From CAZTDU01 sp050248795 (GTDB lineage Bacteria > Pseudomonadota > Gammaproteobacteria > Burkholderiales > SG8-39): DNA of 64,000 nt. This document shows positions 25,662 through 32,209 of this stretch, piece by piece. The position numbers were made by a program, and so were the translations under genes. The notes under the pieces are model-generated. The model searched no databases. It was not told the DNA's origin and saw only the letters and a program-made list of their open reading frames with translations. The DNA is taken from NCBI GenBank assembly GCA_050248795.1, contig JBFWRS010000015.1:21324-85323 (forward strand), written 5' to 3'. Position 1 is the first letter of the stretch, and each line of letters opens with the position of its first letter.

Positions 25662-26432
25662 ATGAGCGCGATTCCACGTGGCCGATTGGCGGCCGTGCTC
25701 TTCAGCTGCCTGATCGCCGTGGCCGCGCTGGTGGCCATCCGCGCCGCCACGGCCGATGACTGGCGCACCGCGAGCCGGGAACCGGTCGGGCTCGCCCCCG
25801 ATCCGGCGAAGACCCGGGAAGCGCTGGTGCAGGTCTACAGCGCACGGGTGGTCGGCTGGCGCGGCGCGTTCGGCGTGCATACCTGGGTGGCGGTGAAACC
25901 CGAGAAGGCGAGCGCCTACACGGTCTACGAGGTGATCGGCTGGCGCCTGCGCTGGAGCGATTCGGCGGTGACCGTGCGCGAACGCCAGCCGGACGCGCGC
26001 TGGTTCGGCGCCGAACCGCAGGTTCTCGCCGAGGTGCGCGGGCCGGCTGCGGCTCCGCTGATCGCTCGCATCGACCAGGCCGCCCGCGCGTACCCGTGGG
26101 CGAAGGAGTACGCCGCGTGGCCGGGGCCGAACTCCAATACCTTCACCGCGTGGATCGCGCGCGCGGTGCCCGAACTGCGTGTCGACCTGCCGCCGACGGC
26201 GATCGGCAAGGACTACCTCGGCGACAGCCTGGTCGGCGCCGCGCCCAGCGGCAGCGGCGGGCAGCTTTCGCTGGGCGGGGTCATGGCACTGACGGCAAGC
26301 GGCGTCGAAGGCCTGGAACTGAACCTGCTGGGGCTTTCGTTCGGCGTCGATCCCTGGCCTCCCGCGCTCAAGCTGCCGATGCTGGGGCGCATCGGCTTCC
26401 CGTCCGCGGGTGGCTCAGCGGCCGCCAAATAG
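25662..26432 (+). CDS. DUF3750-type exported or membrane protein
   Basis: The 256-residue protein begins with a short cytoplasmic lead and one hydrophobic segment (LAAVLFSCLIAVAALVAIRAA), then an extracytoplasmic domain. Distinctive stretches are YSARVVGWRGAFGVHTWVAV and PWAKEYAAWPGPNSNTFTAW, which fit DUF3750; the WPGPNSNTF motif with nearby His and Asn hints at a papain-like or NlpC-like active site, but I cannot show that. The C-terminus ends in Gly/Ser-rich repeats. It follows ttcA by one base. The last 18 bases overlap the convergent amidohydrolase gene. Confidence 0.75.
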   Translation: MSAIPRGRLAAVLFSCLIAVAALVAIRAATADDWRTASREPVGLAPDPAKTREALVQVYSARVVGWRGAFGVHTWVAVKPEKASAYTVYEVIGWRLRWSDSAVTVRERQPDARWFGAEPQVLAEVRGPAAAPLIARIDQAARAYPWAKEYAAWPGPNSNTFTAWIARAVPELRVDLPPTAIGKDYLGDSLVGAAPSGSGGQLSLGGVMALTASGVEGLELNLLGLSFGVDPWPPALKLPMLGRIGFPSAGGSAAAK

Positions 26433-27779
26433 CGCGCTGGCGCGCTGCCACAGCGCTTCCGAGGTGGCCTGGCACTGCATGCGCGCCTCGTTGAAATCGA
26501 TCATCGTCGGCCTGCGGTTCGCCACCACCTGACGGCCGTCGACGAACACGTCGGTGACGTCGCTGCCGTTGGCGTTGTAGACGATGTTCGACACCAGTTG
26601 CTGAGGCCTGATCGGGTTCAGCCACGGCGTTTCCAGGTCGACGAGGATCAGGTCGGCCTTCTTGCCGGCTTCCAGCGAGCCGATTTCGTGTCCCATGCCG
26701 AGCGCCCGCGCGCCGCCCATGGTGGCAAGCTCGAGTACCTTGGGGCCATCGACCACGCCGACCGAGCCTGCCTGCTGACGCGCGAGCAGGATCGCCGCGC
26801 GCATGATCTTGAACATGTCGTTCGACAGCCAGTCCGAGCCGAGCGCGATCGATGCTTTTTTCGCGTACAGCGATTTCATCGGCGGAAAGTAGCCGCGCTT
26901 GCCCACCAGGTACGCGGTGTGGCTCATGTGCGCGCCGCGCGTGGCGAAGATCTCCACGTCCTCCTCTGACATGAACACGCAATGCGCGGCCACCAGACCG
27001 GGCGACAGGTAGCCGAGCTCGTCGAGGTATTTCACCGGGCTCTTGCCATGCGCCTTCTCGATGTACTCGCGCTCGCCCGGTACCTGCGCCAGGTGCGTGT
27101 GCAGCCCAAGGCCGCGTGTCGCGGCGAGTTCCTTCACGCGCACGAGCGTCTCCTGCGAGCAGGTGTCGGGCGCATTCGGGCCGAAACGGCAGGTGATGCG
27201 CCCGTCCGCCTTGCCATGCCATTCGTCGATGAAGGCGGTGGCGGCGTCGATGCAGCGCTCGGCTTCCGCCGGGTTGAATGTGCGTTCCACCACGCCCGGG
27301 CGCACCGCGGTGACTTCGCTGTCGCGGATGTTCTCCGCCATCACCGCGCGCAGGCCTGAGTCGCGCACCACCCTGGCGATCTCGCGTTCGTACTTCCCGA
27401 CCTCGTTGGTGGTCGTGGTGCCGGTGCACAGCAGCTCGAGCGCATGCATCGACGCGAGCCAGTACATGTCTTGCGGCTGTGCGTAGACGTAATGCAGCGG
27501 CATGGCAATCCTGAACAGGCCGCCCGAGACGCCGGATTCGTCCTCGGTGAGGCCCTTGTTCACGCCGCCGATGAGGTGGGTATGGGTGTTGATGAAGCCG
27601 GGCAGGATGGCCTTGCCGCGCGCGTCGATGGTCTTCGCGTCCTTGAAGCGGCGCGCAAGCTCCGCCGCCGGACCGACCGCGGCGATGCGGTCGCCGTCGA
27701 TCGCCACGCTGCCGTCTTCGATATGGGCCTGCCTGCCGTCGACCGGGACGACCCAGCCGTGTTCGATGAGGGTGGTCAT
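26415..27779 (-). CDS. Amidohydrolase-superfamily deaminase (TRZ/ATZ type)
   Basis: The 454-residue metallohydrolase carries all subtype III amidohydrolase ligands: the strand-1 NTHTH motif (residues about 65-69), the later histidines in GLHTHLAQ and AAHCVFM, and the metal-proximal aspartate in ALGSDWLSND. The family includes atrazine and melamine hydrolases, guanine and 8-oxoguanine deaminases and MTA/SAH deaminases. Sequence alone does not fix the substrate; a ring-nitrogen deaminase is most likely. It is divergent from the HTH-aminotransferase gene across a 60-base gap holding a palindrome, suggesting joint control. Confidence 0.85.
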   Translation of the reverse strand: MTTLIEHGWVVPVDGRQAHIEDGSVAIDGDRIAAVGPAAELARRFKDAKTIDARGKAILPGFINTHTHLIGGVNKGLTEDESGVSGGLFRIAMPLHYVYAQPQDMYWLASMHALELLCTGTTTTNEVGKYEREIARVVRDSGLRAVMAENIRDSEVTAVRPGVVERTFNPAEAERCIDAATAFIDEWHGKADGRITCRFGPNAPDTCSQETLVRVKELAATRGLGLHTHLAQVPGEREYIEKAHGKSPVKYLDELGYLSPGLVAAHCVFMSEEDVEIFATRGAHMSHTAYLVGKRGYFPPMKSLYAKKASIALGSDWLSNDMFKIMRAAILLARQQAGSVGVVDGPKVLELATMGGARALGMGHEIGSLEAGKKADLILVDLETPWLNPIRPQQLVSNIVYNANGSDVTDVFVDGRQVVANRRPTMIDFNEARMQCQATSEALWQRASALFGGR

Positions 27780-27804
27780 GGGGCGATGGTACCTGCCCGA
27801 GGCT

Positions 27805-27823
27805 TGTCAAAATAAGTTTGACA
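27805..27823. promoter_or_regulatory. Palindromic candidate operator between amidohydrolase and HTH-aminotransferase
   Basis: TGTCAAA (27805-27811) and TTTGACA (27817-27823) form a perfect 7-base inverted repeat with a 5-base spacer. The repeat is AT-rich in a GC-rich genome. It contains a consensus TTGACA -35 hexamer on each strand, and lies 17 bases before the GTG at 27840 and 26 bases before the divergent ATG at 27779. A TAAGTTT direct repeat (27813-27819 and 27827-27833) overlaps it. The protein read from 27840 begins with a Cro-type HTH, making autoregulation through this site the simplest guess. Confidence 0.55.
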
Positions 27824-27839
27824 TGCTAAGTTTCGCGGC

Positions 27840-29339
27840 GTGAATTGCACCGAGCGCCTCGTAGAACTGTTCGGCAGCCAGGCGGACGTCGCGCGCGCGT
27901 TCCAGATCGACCGTGCGGTGGTGAACCACTGGATGAAGAGCGGCTACGTGCCGGCGCGCTGGGCCGCCGAGGTCGAGCGCGTCACCGCGGGCCGCATCGG
28001 CGCGGTGGAAATCATCGATGAAGCCAGCAGCAAGAAGCCGGTGCGCGTCAAATCGCGGCCGGACGACGCGCCTTTCGGATTCAACCCAGGAAACGATGCC
28101 ATGACCCAGTACGCCCCCTCGAAACGCATATCGTCCTTTCATCCGCCGCAGAGGACGCTGATGGGGCCCGGCCCCACCGAGATCCATCCGCGCGTGCTCA
28201 CTACCATGAGCCAGCCCGCGATCGGCTACCTCGACCCGGTGTTCGTCGACATGATGGAGGAACTGAAGTCGCTGCTCAGGTACGTCTACCAGACGAAGAA
28301 TCCGCTGACGTTCCCGATCTCGGGGCCGGGCTCGGTGGGCATGGAGTACTGCTTCGTCAACATGGTGGCGCCCGGCGACAAGGTGATCGTCTGCGTCAAC
28401 GGCGTGTTCGGCGGCCGCATGCTGGAGAACGTCATCCGCTGCGGCGGCGTGCCGGTGGTGATCGAGGACAAGTGGGGCACGCCGGTGGACCCGCAGAAAC
28501 TCGAGGATGCACTGAAGAAGAACAAGGACGCGAAGATCGTCGCCTTCGTGCATGCCGAGACGTCCACCGGCGCGCAGTCGGACGCGAAGCTGCTCACGCA
28601 GGTGGCGCACAAGCACGGCGCGCTGGTGATCGTCGACGCGGTGACCTCGCTTGCCGGCACCCCGGTCAAGGTGGACGAATGGGAGATCGACGCGATCTAT
28701 TCGGCGAGCCAGAAGTGCCTGTCGTGCACGCCCGGGCTGTCGCCGGTGTCGTTCTCCGAGCGCGTCGTCGAGCGCGTGCAGAAAAGGAAGGACAAGATCC
28801 ACAGCTGGTTCATGGACATGAACCTGCTGCTCGGCTACTGGGGCGCGACCACGCGCACCTACCACCATACCGCACCGACGAATTCGCTCTTCGCGCTGCA
28901 CGAGGCGCTGCTGCTGATCCGCGAGGAAGGCCTGGAGAACTCCTGGGCGCGGCACCAGCGCCACCACGTCGCGCTGAAGGCGGGGCTCGAAGCGATGGGA
29001 ATGAAGTTCCTCGTCGAGGAAAAGTACCAGTTGCCGCAGATGAATGCGGTGCTGTGTCCCGAGGGCGTGGACGAGGCCGCGGTGCGCCGTACGCTGCTCG
29101 CCGAGTTCGGCCTCGAGATCGGCGCCGGGCTCGGCCCGCTGGCCGGCAAGATCTGGCGCTTCGGCCTGATGGGCTATTCGTGCCGTCCGGACAACGTCAT
29201 GCTGTGCCTGTCGGCGCTCGGCTCGGTGCTGGAAGACATGGGCCATGCGGTGCATGTGGGCGATGCCGAGAGCGCCGCGCACGGCGCCTACGCGCAGATG
29301 CATGCGAAGGACGCGCAGCGCAAGAAGCGCGCCGCCTAG
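27840..29339 (+). CDS. Cro-type HTH domain fused to class V aminotransferase (alanine-glyoxylate type)
   Basis: One uninterrupted 499-residue frame begins at GTG 27840. Residues 1 to about 57 form a YdaS/Cro-like helix-turn-helix (LVELFGSQADVARAF, IDRAVVNHWMKSGYVPARW). A charged linker follows, then from about residue 88 a complete class V PLP aminotransferase: MGPGPTEIHPRVL, ISGPGSVGMEY, VDAVTSLAGTPV and the PLP lysine in SASQKCLSC (Lys292). The closest relatives by motif are alanine-glyoxylate and ureidoglycine-glyoxylate aminotransferases. An internal ATG at 28101, preceded by AGGAAACG, could also yield a stand-alone 412-residue enzyme. There is no stop between the domains, so any translation from 27840 gives the fusion. 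Confidence 0.8.
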   Translation: MNCTERLVELFGSQADVARAFQIDRAVVNHWMKSGYVPARWAAEVERVTAGRIGAVEIIDEASSKKPVRVKSRPDDAPFGFNPGNDAMTQYAPSKRISSFHPPQRTLMGPGPTEIHPRVLTTMSQPAIGYLDPVFVDMMEELKSLLRYVYQTKNPLTFPISGPGSVGMEYCFVNMVAPGDKVIVCVNGVFGGRMLENVIRCGGVPVVIEDKWGTPVDPQKLEDALKKNKDAKIVAFVHAETSTGAQSDAKLLTQVAHKHGALVIVDAVTSLAGTPVKVDEWEIDAIYSASQKCLSCTPGLSPVSFSERVVERVQKRKDKIHSWFMDMNLLLGYWGATTRTYHHTAPTNSLFALHEALLLIREEGLENSWARHQRHHVALKAGLEAMGMKFLVEEKYQLPQMNAVLCPEGVDEAAVRRTLLAEFGLEIGAGLGPLAGKIWRFGLMGYSCRPDNVMLCLSALGSVLEDMGHAVHVGDAESAAHGAYAQMHAKDAQRKKRAA

Positions 29340-29354
29340 GCCTCTAAGAGCAGT

Positions 29355-29699
29355 TCAGCGGCGGCGCAGGCCATCGAGCTCGCGCTGTAGTGCCTCGACA
29401 CTGTCCATCAGCGCGGTGAAGCGCTCGCCAAAGCGCGTCAGTCGATACTCCACGCGCGGGGGTACTTCGGCATAGGCACGCTTCTCGAGGATGCCGAAGC
29501 GCACCAGTTTGCGCAGCCGCTCGTTCAGAACCTTTTTGGACACCCCCTCAATGGCGTGCTCCAGCGCACCGGGGCGTCGCACGCCGCCACGCACCGCACC
29601 CAGGACGGCCAGCGACCACTTGCAGCCCACGATGTCCTCCACCATGCGCGATGCGGGAAGCGTAGCGGGATTTTTTTTCAGCTTCGAGATCATCAACAT
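29355..29699 (-). CDS. HxlR-family transcriptional regulator
   Basis: The 114-residue protein (start at ATG 29699, alternative ATG 29693) is a MarR-like winged helix of the HxlR group. It has the conserved single cysteine in VGCKWSLAVLGAV, the recognition region GVSKKVLNERLRKLVRFGILEKR and the wing VPPRVEYRLTRFGE. HxlR proteins often sense aldehydes, quinones or oxidants through that cysteine. An 8-T tract at 29671-29678 encodes its Lys-Lys-Asn stretch. It is divergent from the cytochrome P460 gene with a 90-base gap, so control of that gene is likely. Confidence 0.88.
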   Translation of the reverse strand: MLMISKLKKNPATLPASRMVEDIVGCKWSLAVLGAVRGGVRRPGALEHAIEGVSKKVLNERLRKLVRFGILEKRAYAEVPPRVEYRLTRFGERFTALMDSVEALQRELDGLRRR

Positions 29700-29729
29700 G
29701 CACCGAAAAGTGCCCTGGTCACCATCGGG

Positions 29730-29760
29730 TGCCCGCTGTTCGAAGGGCTCGGTGCGGGCA
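29730..29760. promoter_or_regulatory. Inverted repeat between hxlR-like and P460 genes
   Basis: TGCCCGC (29730-29736) and GCGGGCA (29754-29760) form a perfect 7-base inverted repeat with a 17-base spacer in the divergent gap. HxlR-type regulators bind as dimers to dyads in such gaps, so this is a candidate operator. Half-site spacing is wide for a single dimer, and the site could also be chance in a GC-rich genome. Confidence 0.3.
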
Positions 29761-29789
29761 ACACTATTGTCCACGAAAGGAGCCTTTCC

Positions 29790-30263
29790 ATGAAACGTAT
29801 CGCTGTTCTGTTCGCCTTTACCGCGGCACACGCATTCGCAGCTGATCCCGCGCCGGTTTCCTATCCCGAGGGGTACCGCAGCTGGACGCACGTGAAGAGC
29901 ATGGTGATTAACCAGGGCCATCCCCTGTACGAGACCTTCGGCGGTATCCACCATCTCTACGCCAACGCGAAGGCGATGGAGGGCTACAAGTCGGGCAAGT
30001 TCCCCACCGGCGCGGTCATCGTGTTTGACCTGCTGGAGGCAAGATCCGCGGACAATACGGTGCAGGAAGGCGCCCGCAAGGTAGTCGGCGTGATGCACAA
30101 GAACCCGGATAAGTGGAAGAGCACCGGCGGCTGGGGTTACGAGGGCTTCAAGGGCGACTCGAAGACCGAGCGGGCGGTCGGCAAGAACGCCGCAGGCGCC
30201 TGCCATGCCTGCCACACCCAACAGAAGGAAAAGGACTTCGTATTTTCAGGCTATCGGAGATAA
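29790..30263 (+). CDS. Cytochrome P460 family protein
   Basis: The 157-residue periplasmic protein has a signal peptide (MKRIAVLFAFTAAHAFA) and one C-terminal CxxCH, CHACH at residues 138-142, as in cytochrome P460 and cytochrome c'-beta. Preceding beta-rich segments (SMVINQGHPLYETFGGIHHLYAN, FPTGAVIVFDLLEA, STGGWGYEGFKG) fit the P460 fold. Known P460s oxidise hydroxylamine or bind NO and carry a lysine-heme crosslink; several lysines are available (for example Lys70 before FPTGAVIV) but I cannot say which, if any, crosslinks. A strong AAAGGAG precedes the ATG. It needs the ccm machinery for heme attachment. Confidence 0.85.
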   Translation: MKRIAVLFAFTAAHAFAADPAPVSYPEGYRSWTHVKSMVINQGHPLYETFGGIHHLYANAKAMEGYKSGKFPTGAVIVFDLLEARSADNTVQEGARKVVGVMHKNPDKWKSTGGWGYEGFKGDSKTERAVGKNAAGACHACHTQQKEKDFVFSGYRR

Positions 30264-30730
30264 GCCGGTCGCAGCCAGCGGCTCCCTGGCGCGTCGCGGA
30301 GTGGTTCAACACAGCTGCGCCCTTGTCGCTGGCGGCGCTTCGCGGCAAGGTCATCGCGCTGCACGCCTTCCAGATGCTTTGTCCAGGCTGCGTGCAGCAC
30401 GGCCTGCCGCAGTCGCAGCGCATTCACGCGGCGTTCGATCCTGCCGACGTTGCCGTGATGGGCTTGCACACCGTGTTCGAGCACCATGAAGCGATGACTC
30501 CGGTGTCCTTGCGTGCGTTCCTGCACGAATACCGCGTCACTTTCCCGGTGGGTGTCGATGCGCCCGCCACGGAGGGCGGGGTACCGCAGACCATGCAGGC
30601 CTATGGCCTTCGCGGCACGCCCAGCCTGCTGCTGATAGACCGGGCAGGCAGGCTGCGCCGGCACAGCTTCGGCGCGGAAGAGGACATGGCGGTGGGCGCT
30701 GCGATCGCCACGCTCGTCGCGGAACGCTAG
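30242..30730 (+). CDS. Redoxin / thioredoxin-fold protein with non-canonical start
   Basis: The frame encodes an AhpC/TSA-like thioredoxin fold: LRGKVIALHAFQMLCPGCV with a CPGC-type redox pair, then FEHHEAMTPVSLRAFL, and the cis-proline region LRGTPSLLLIDRAGRLRRH. Similarity begins around WRVAEWFNT, yet no ATG, GTG or TTG lies just upstream. The best start by ribosome-binding site is an ATT at 30242 preceded by AAGGA at 30231-30235 (6-base spacing), giving about 162 residues. The next in-frame ATG upstream, 30113, would add about 43 arginine-rich residues from inside the P460 gene. It overlaps the P460 3' end by about 22 bases, so the two are likely coupled. Confidence 0.7.
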   Translation: MFRLSEISRSQPAAPWRVAEWFNTAAPLSLAALRGKVIALHAFQMLCPGCVQHGLPQSQRIHAAFDPADVAVMGLHTVFEHHEAMTPVSLRAFLHEYRVTFPVGVDAPATEGGVPQTMQAYGLRGTPSLLLIDRAGRLRRHSFGAEEDMAVGAAIATLVAER

Positions 30731-30789
30731 GCCCGGCTCGTCCGGCAGCGGGGCGATCCGGCACCGGCCGCCTGTAGCCCCACGCCTCC

Positions 30790-30806
30790 TCGCGCACGGT
30801 GCGCGA
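30790..30806. repeat. Perfect 17-base palindrome upstream of the Rieske gene
   Basis: TCGCGCAC, one central G, then GTGCGCGA. It sits in the 157-base gap between the redoxin stop and the Rieske ATG at 30888. As RNA it would form a strong hairpin but no U-run follows, so a classical intrinsic terminator is unlikely. It may be a regulator site for the Rieske-GS pair. An AT-richer stretch (AGTAAAGTATCAATAGG, about 30817-30833) just downstream may hold a promoter. Confidence 0.4.
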
Positions 30807-30887
30807 AGGGCTATGCAGTAAAGTATCAATAGGAGTGGAATCGGCCGCCTCCGACGATGGCGCCGGGGAAACGGGAGCAGCCTCCGA

Positions 30888-32204
30888 ATGATCTCCAGAG
30901 AGCAGAACGACTTGATGACCCGCATCGGCCCGGGCACCCCGGCCGGGAAGCTGCTGCGCAACTACTGGCAGCCGGTGGCGCTGGTGGACGAACTGCAGGG
31001 ACCGCGACCGGTACTCGCGCGCACGCTGCTGGGCGAGCACTTCGTCCTTTTCAGGGACGACAAGGGCCGCTACGGCCTGCTGGACCGCGGTTGCCCGCAC
31101 CGCGGCGCGGATCTCGCCTACGGCCGCTGGGAAGACGGCGGCCTGCGCTGCGTCTTCCATGGCTGGCTGTTCGACGTCGAAGGGAAGTGCCTGGAGACGC
31201 CGGCAGAACCTGCCGGCAGCCGGATCTGCGAGCAGATCCGGCAACGCGCCTATCCGGTGGTCGAGCGCAGCGGCATCCTGTTCGCGTGGCTGGGGGCGGG
31301 AGAACCCTCGGCGTTCCCGCACTTCGACTGCTTCACCGCGCCGGACTCGCATACCTTCGCCTTCAAGGGATACTGGGACTGCAACTGGCTGCAGGCGCTG
31401 GAGGTGGGCATCGACCCGGCGCATGCCTCGTTCCTGCATCGCTACTTCGAGGACGAGGACACCGCCGCGAGCTACGGCAAGCAGTTCCGCGGCCGCCCCT
31501 CGGATTCCGACTTGCCGATCACCAAGGTGCTGCGCGAGTTCGACCGCCCCGAGATCACCGTGGTGCGCACCGACTACGGCCTGCGCCTGGTCACGCTGCG
31601 CAGGATCGACGACAGGCAGACGCACGGCCGCGCGACGCACATCCTGTTCCCGCAGGCTTTCGTCATCCCGATGAACGCGGAAATGACCATTACGCAGTGG
31701 CACGTGCCGGTCGATGATCACGGCTGCTACTGGTTCTCCATCTTCACCAGCTTTACCGCACCGGTAGACAAGAAAACCATGCGCGAGCAGCGCCTGAAGA
31801 CCTACCCGGCGCCGGAGTACAAGCCGATCCACGACCGCGCCACCGGCTGGGGCTTCGACGCCGAGCAACAGCGCAAGGCCACCTATACCGGGATGGGCTT
31901 CGACATCAACATCCACGACCAGTTCGCCTGCGAATCGCCCGGACGCATCACCGACCGCACAAGGGAACACCTCGGCACCACCGACAAGGGCATCGTGCTC
32001 TACCGGCGCCTGCTGGTGGATGCCGTCAACAAGACCGCGAAGGGAGAGAGGACGCTGATGATGCTGGATGCCGCGCAGGCCGCGTCGCTTACCGGGCCGC
32101 CGGCGGTGGACGGCATCGGCCCCACCGGGCGCTGGGAGGAGTACTACAAGGAAGCCGACGCGGCGCGCCGCCTGCGCGCACCCTGGAACGCGAAGGCCGC
32201 GTAG
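30888..32204 (+). CDS. Rieske non-heme iron oxygenase, alpha subunit (phthalate-dioxygenase-like)
   Basis: The 438-residue protein is a ring-hydroxylating or O-demethylating oxygenase. The Rieske [2Fe-2S] motif is complete: CPH at residues 69-71 and CVFHGW at 88-93. The mononuclear iron ligands fit Asp176, His179 and His184 in GIDPAHASFLHR. The C-terminal part (QFACESPGRITDRTREHLG) matches the phthalate 4,5-dioxygenase / LigX-like type, which has no beta subunit. No reductase or ferredoxin gene lies in the window, so the electron donor is encoded elsewhere. The downstream GS-like gene, five bases away, points to an amine or amide substrate. Confidence 0.9.
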   Translation: MISREQNDLMTRIGPGTPAGKLLRNYWQPVALVDELQGPRPVLARTLLGEHFVLFRDDKGRYGLLDRGCPHRGADLAYGRWEDGGLRCVFHGWLFDVEGKCLETPAEPAGSRICEQIRQRAYPVVERSGILFAWLGAGEPSAFPHFDCFTAPDSHTFAFKGYWDCNWLQALEVGIDPAHASFLHRYFEDEDTAASYGKQFRGRPSDSDLPITKVLREFDRPEITVVRTDYGLRLVTLRRIDDRQTHGRATHILFPQAFVIPMNAEMTITQWHVPVDDHGCYWFSIFTSFTAPVDKKTMREQRLKTYPAPEYKPIHDRATGWGFDAEQQRKATYTGMGFDINIHDQFACESPGRITDRTREHLGTTDKGIVLYRRLLVDAVNKTAKGERTLMMLDAAQAASLTGPPAVDGIGPTGRWEEYYKEADAARRLRAPWNAKAA

Positions 32205-32209
32205 TTAAC

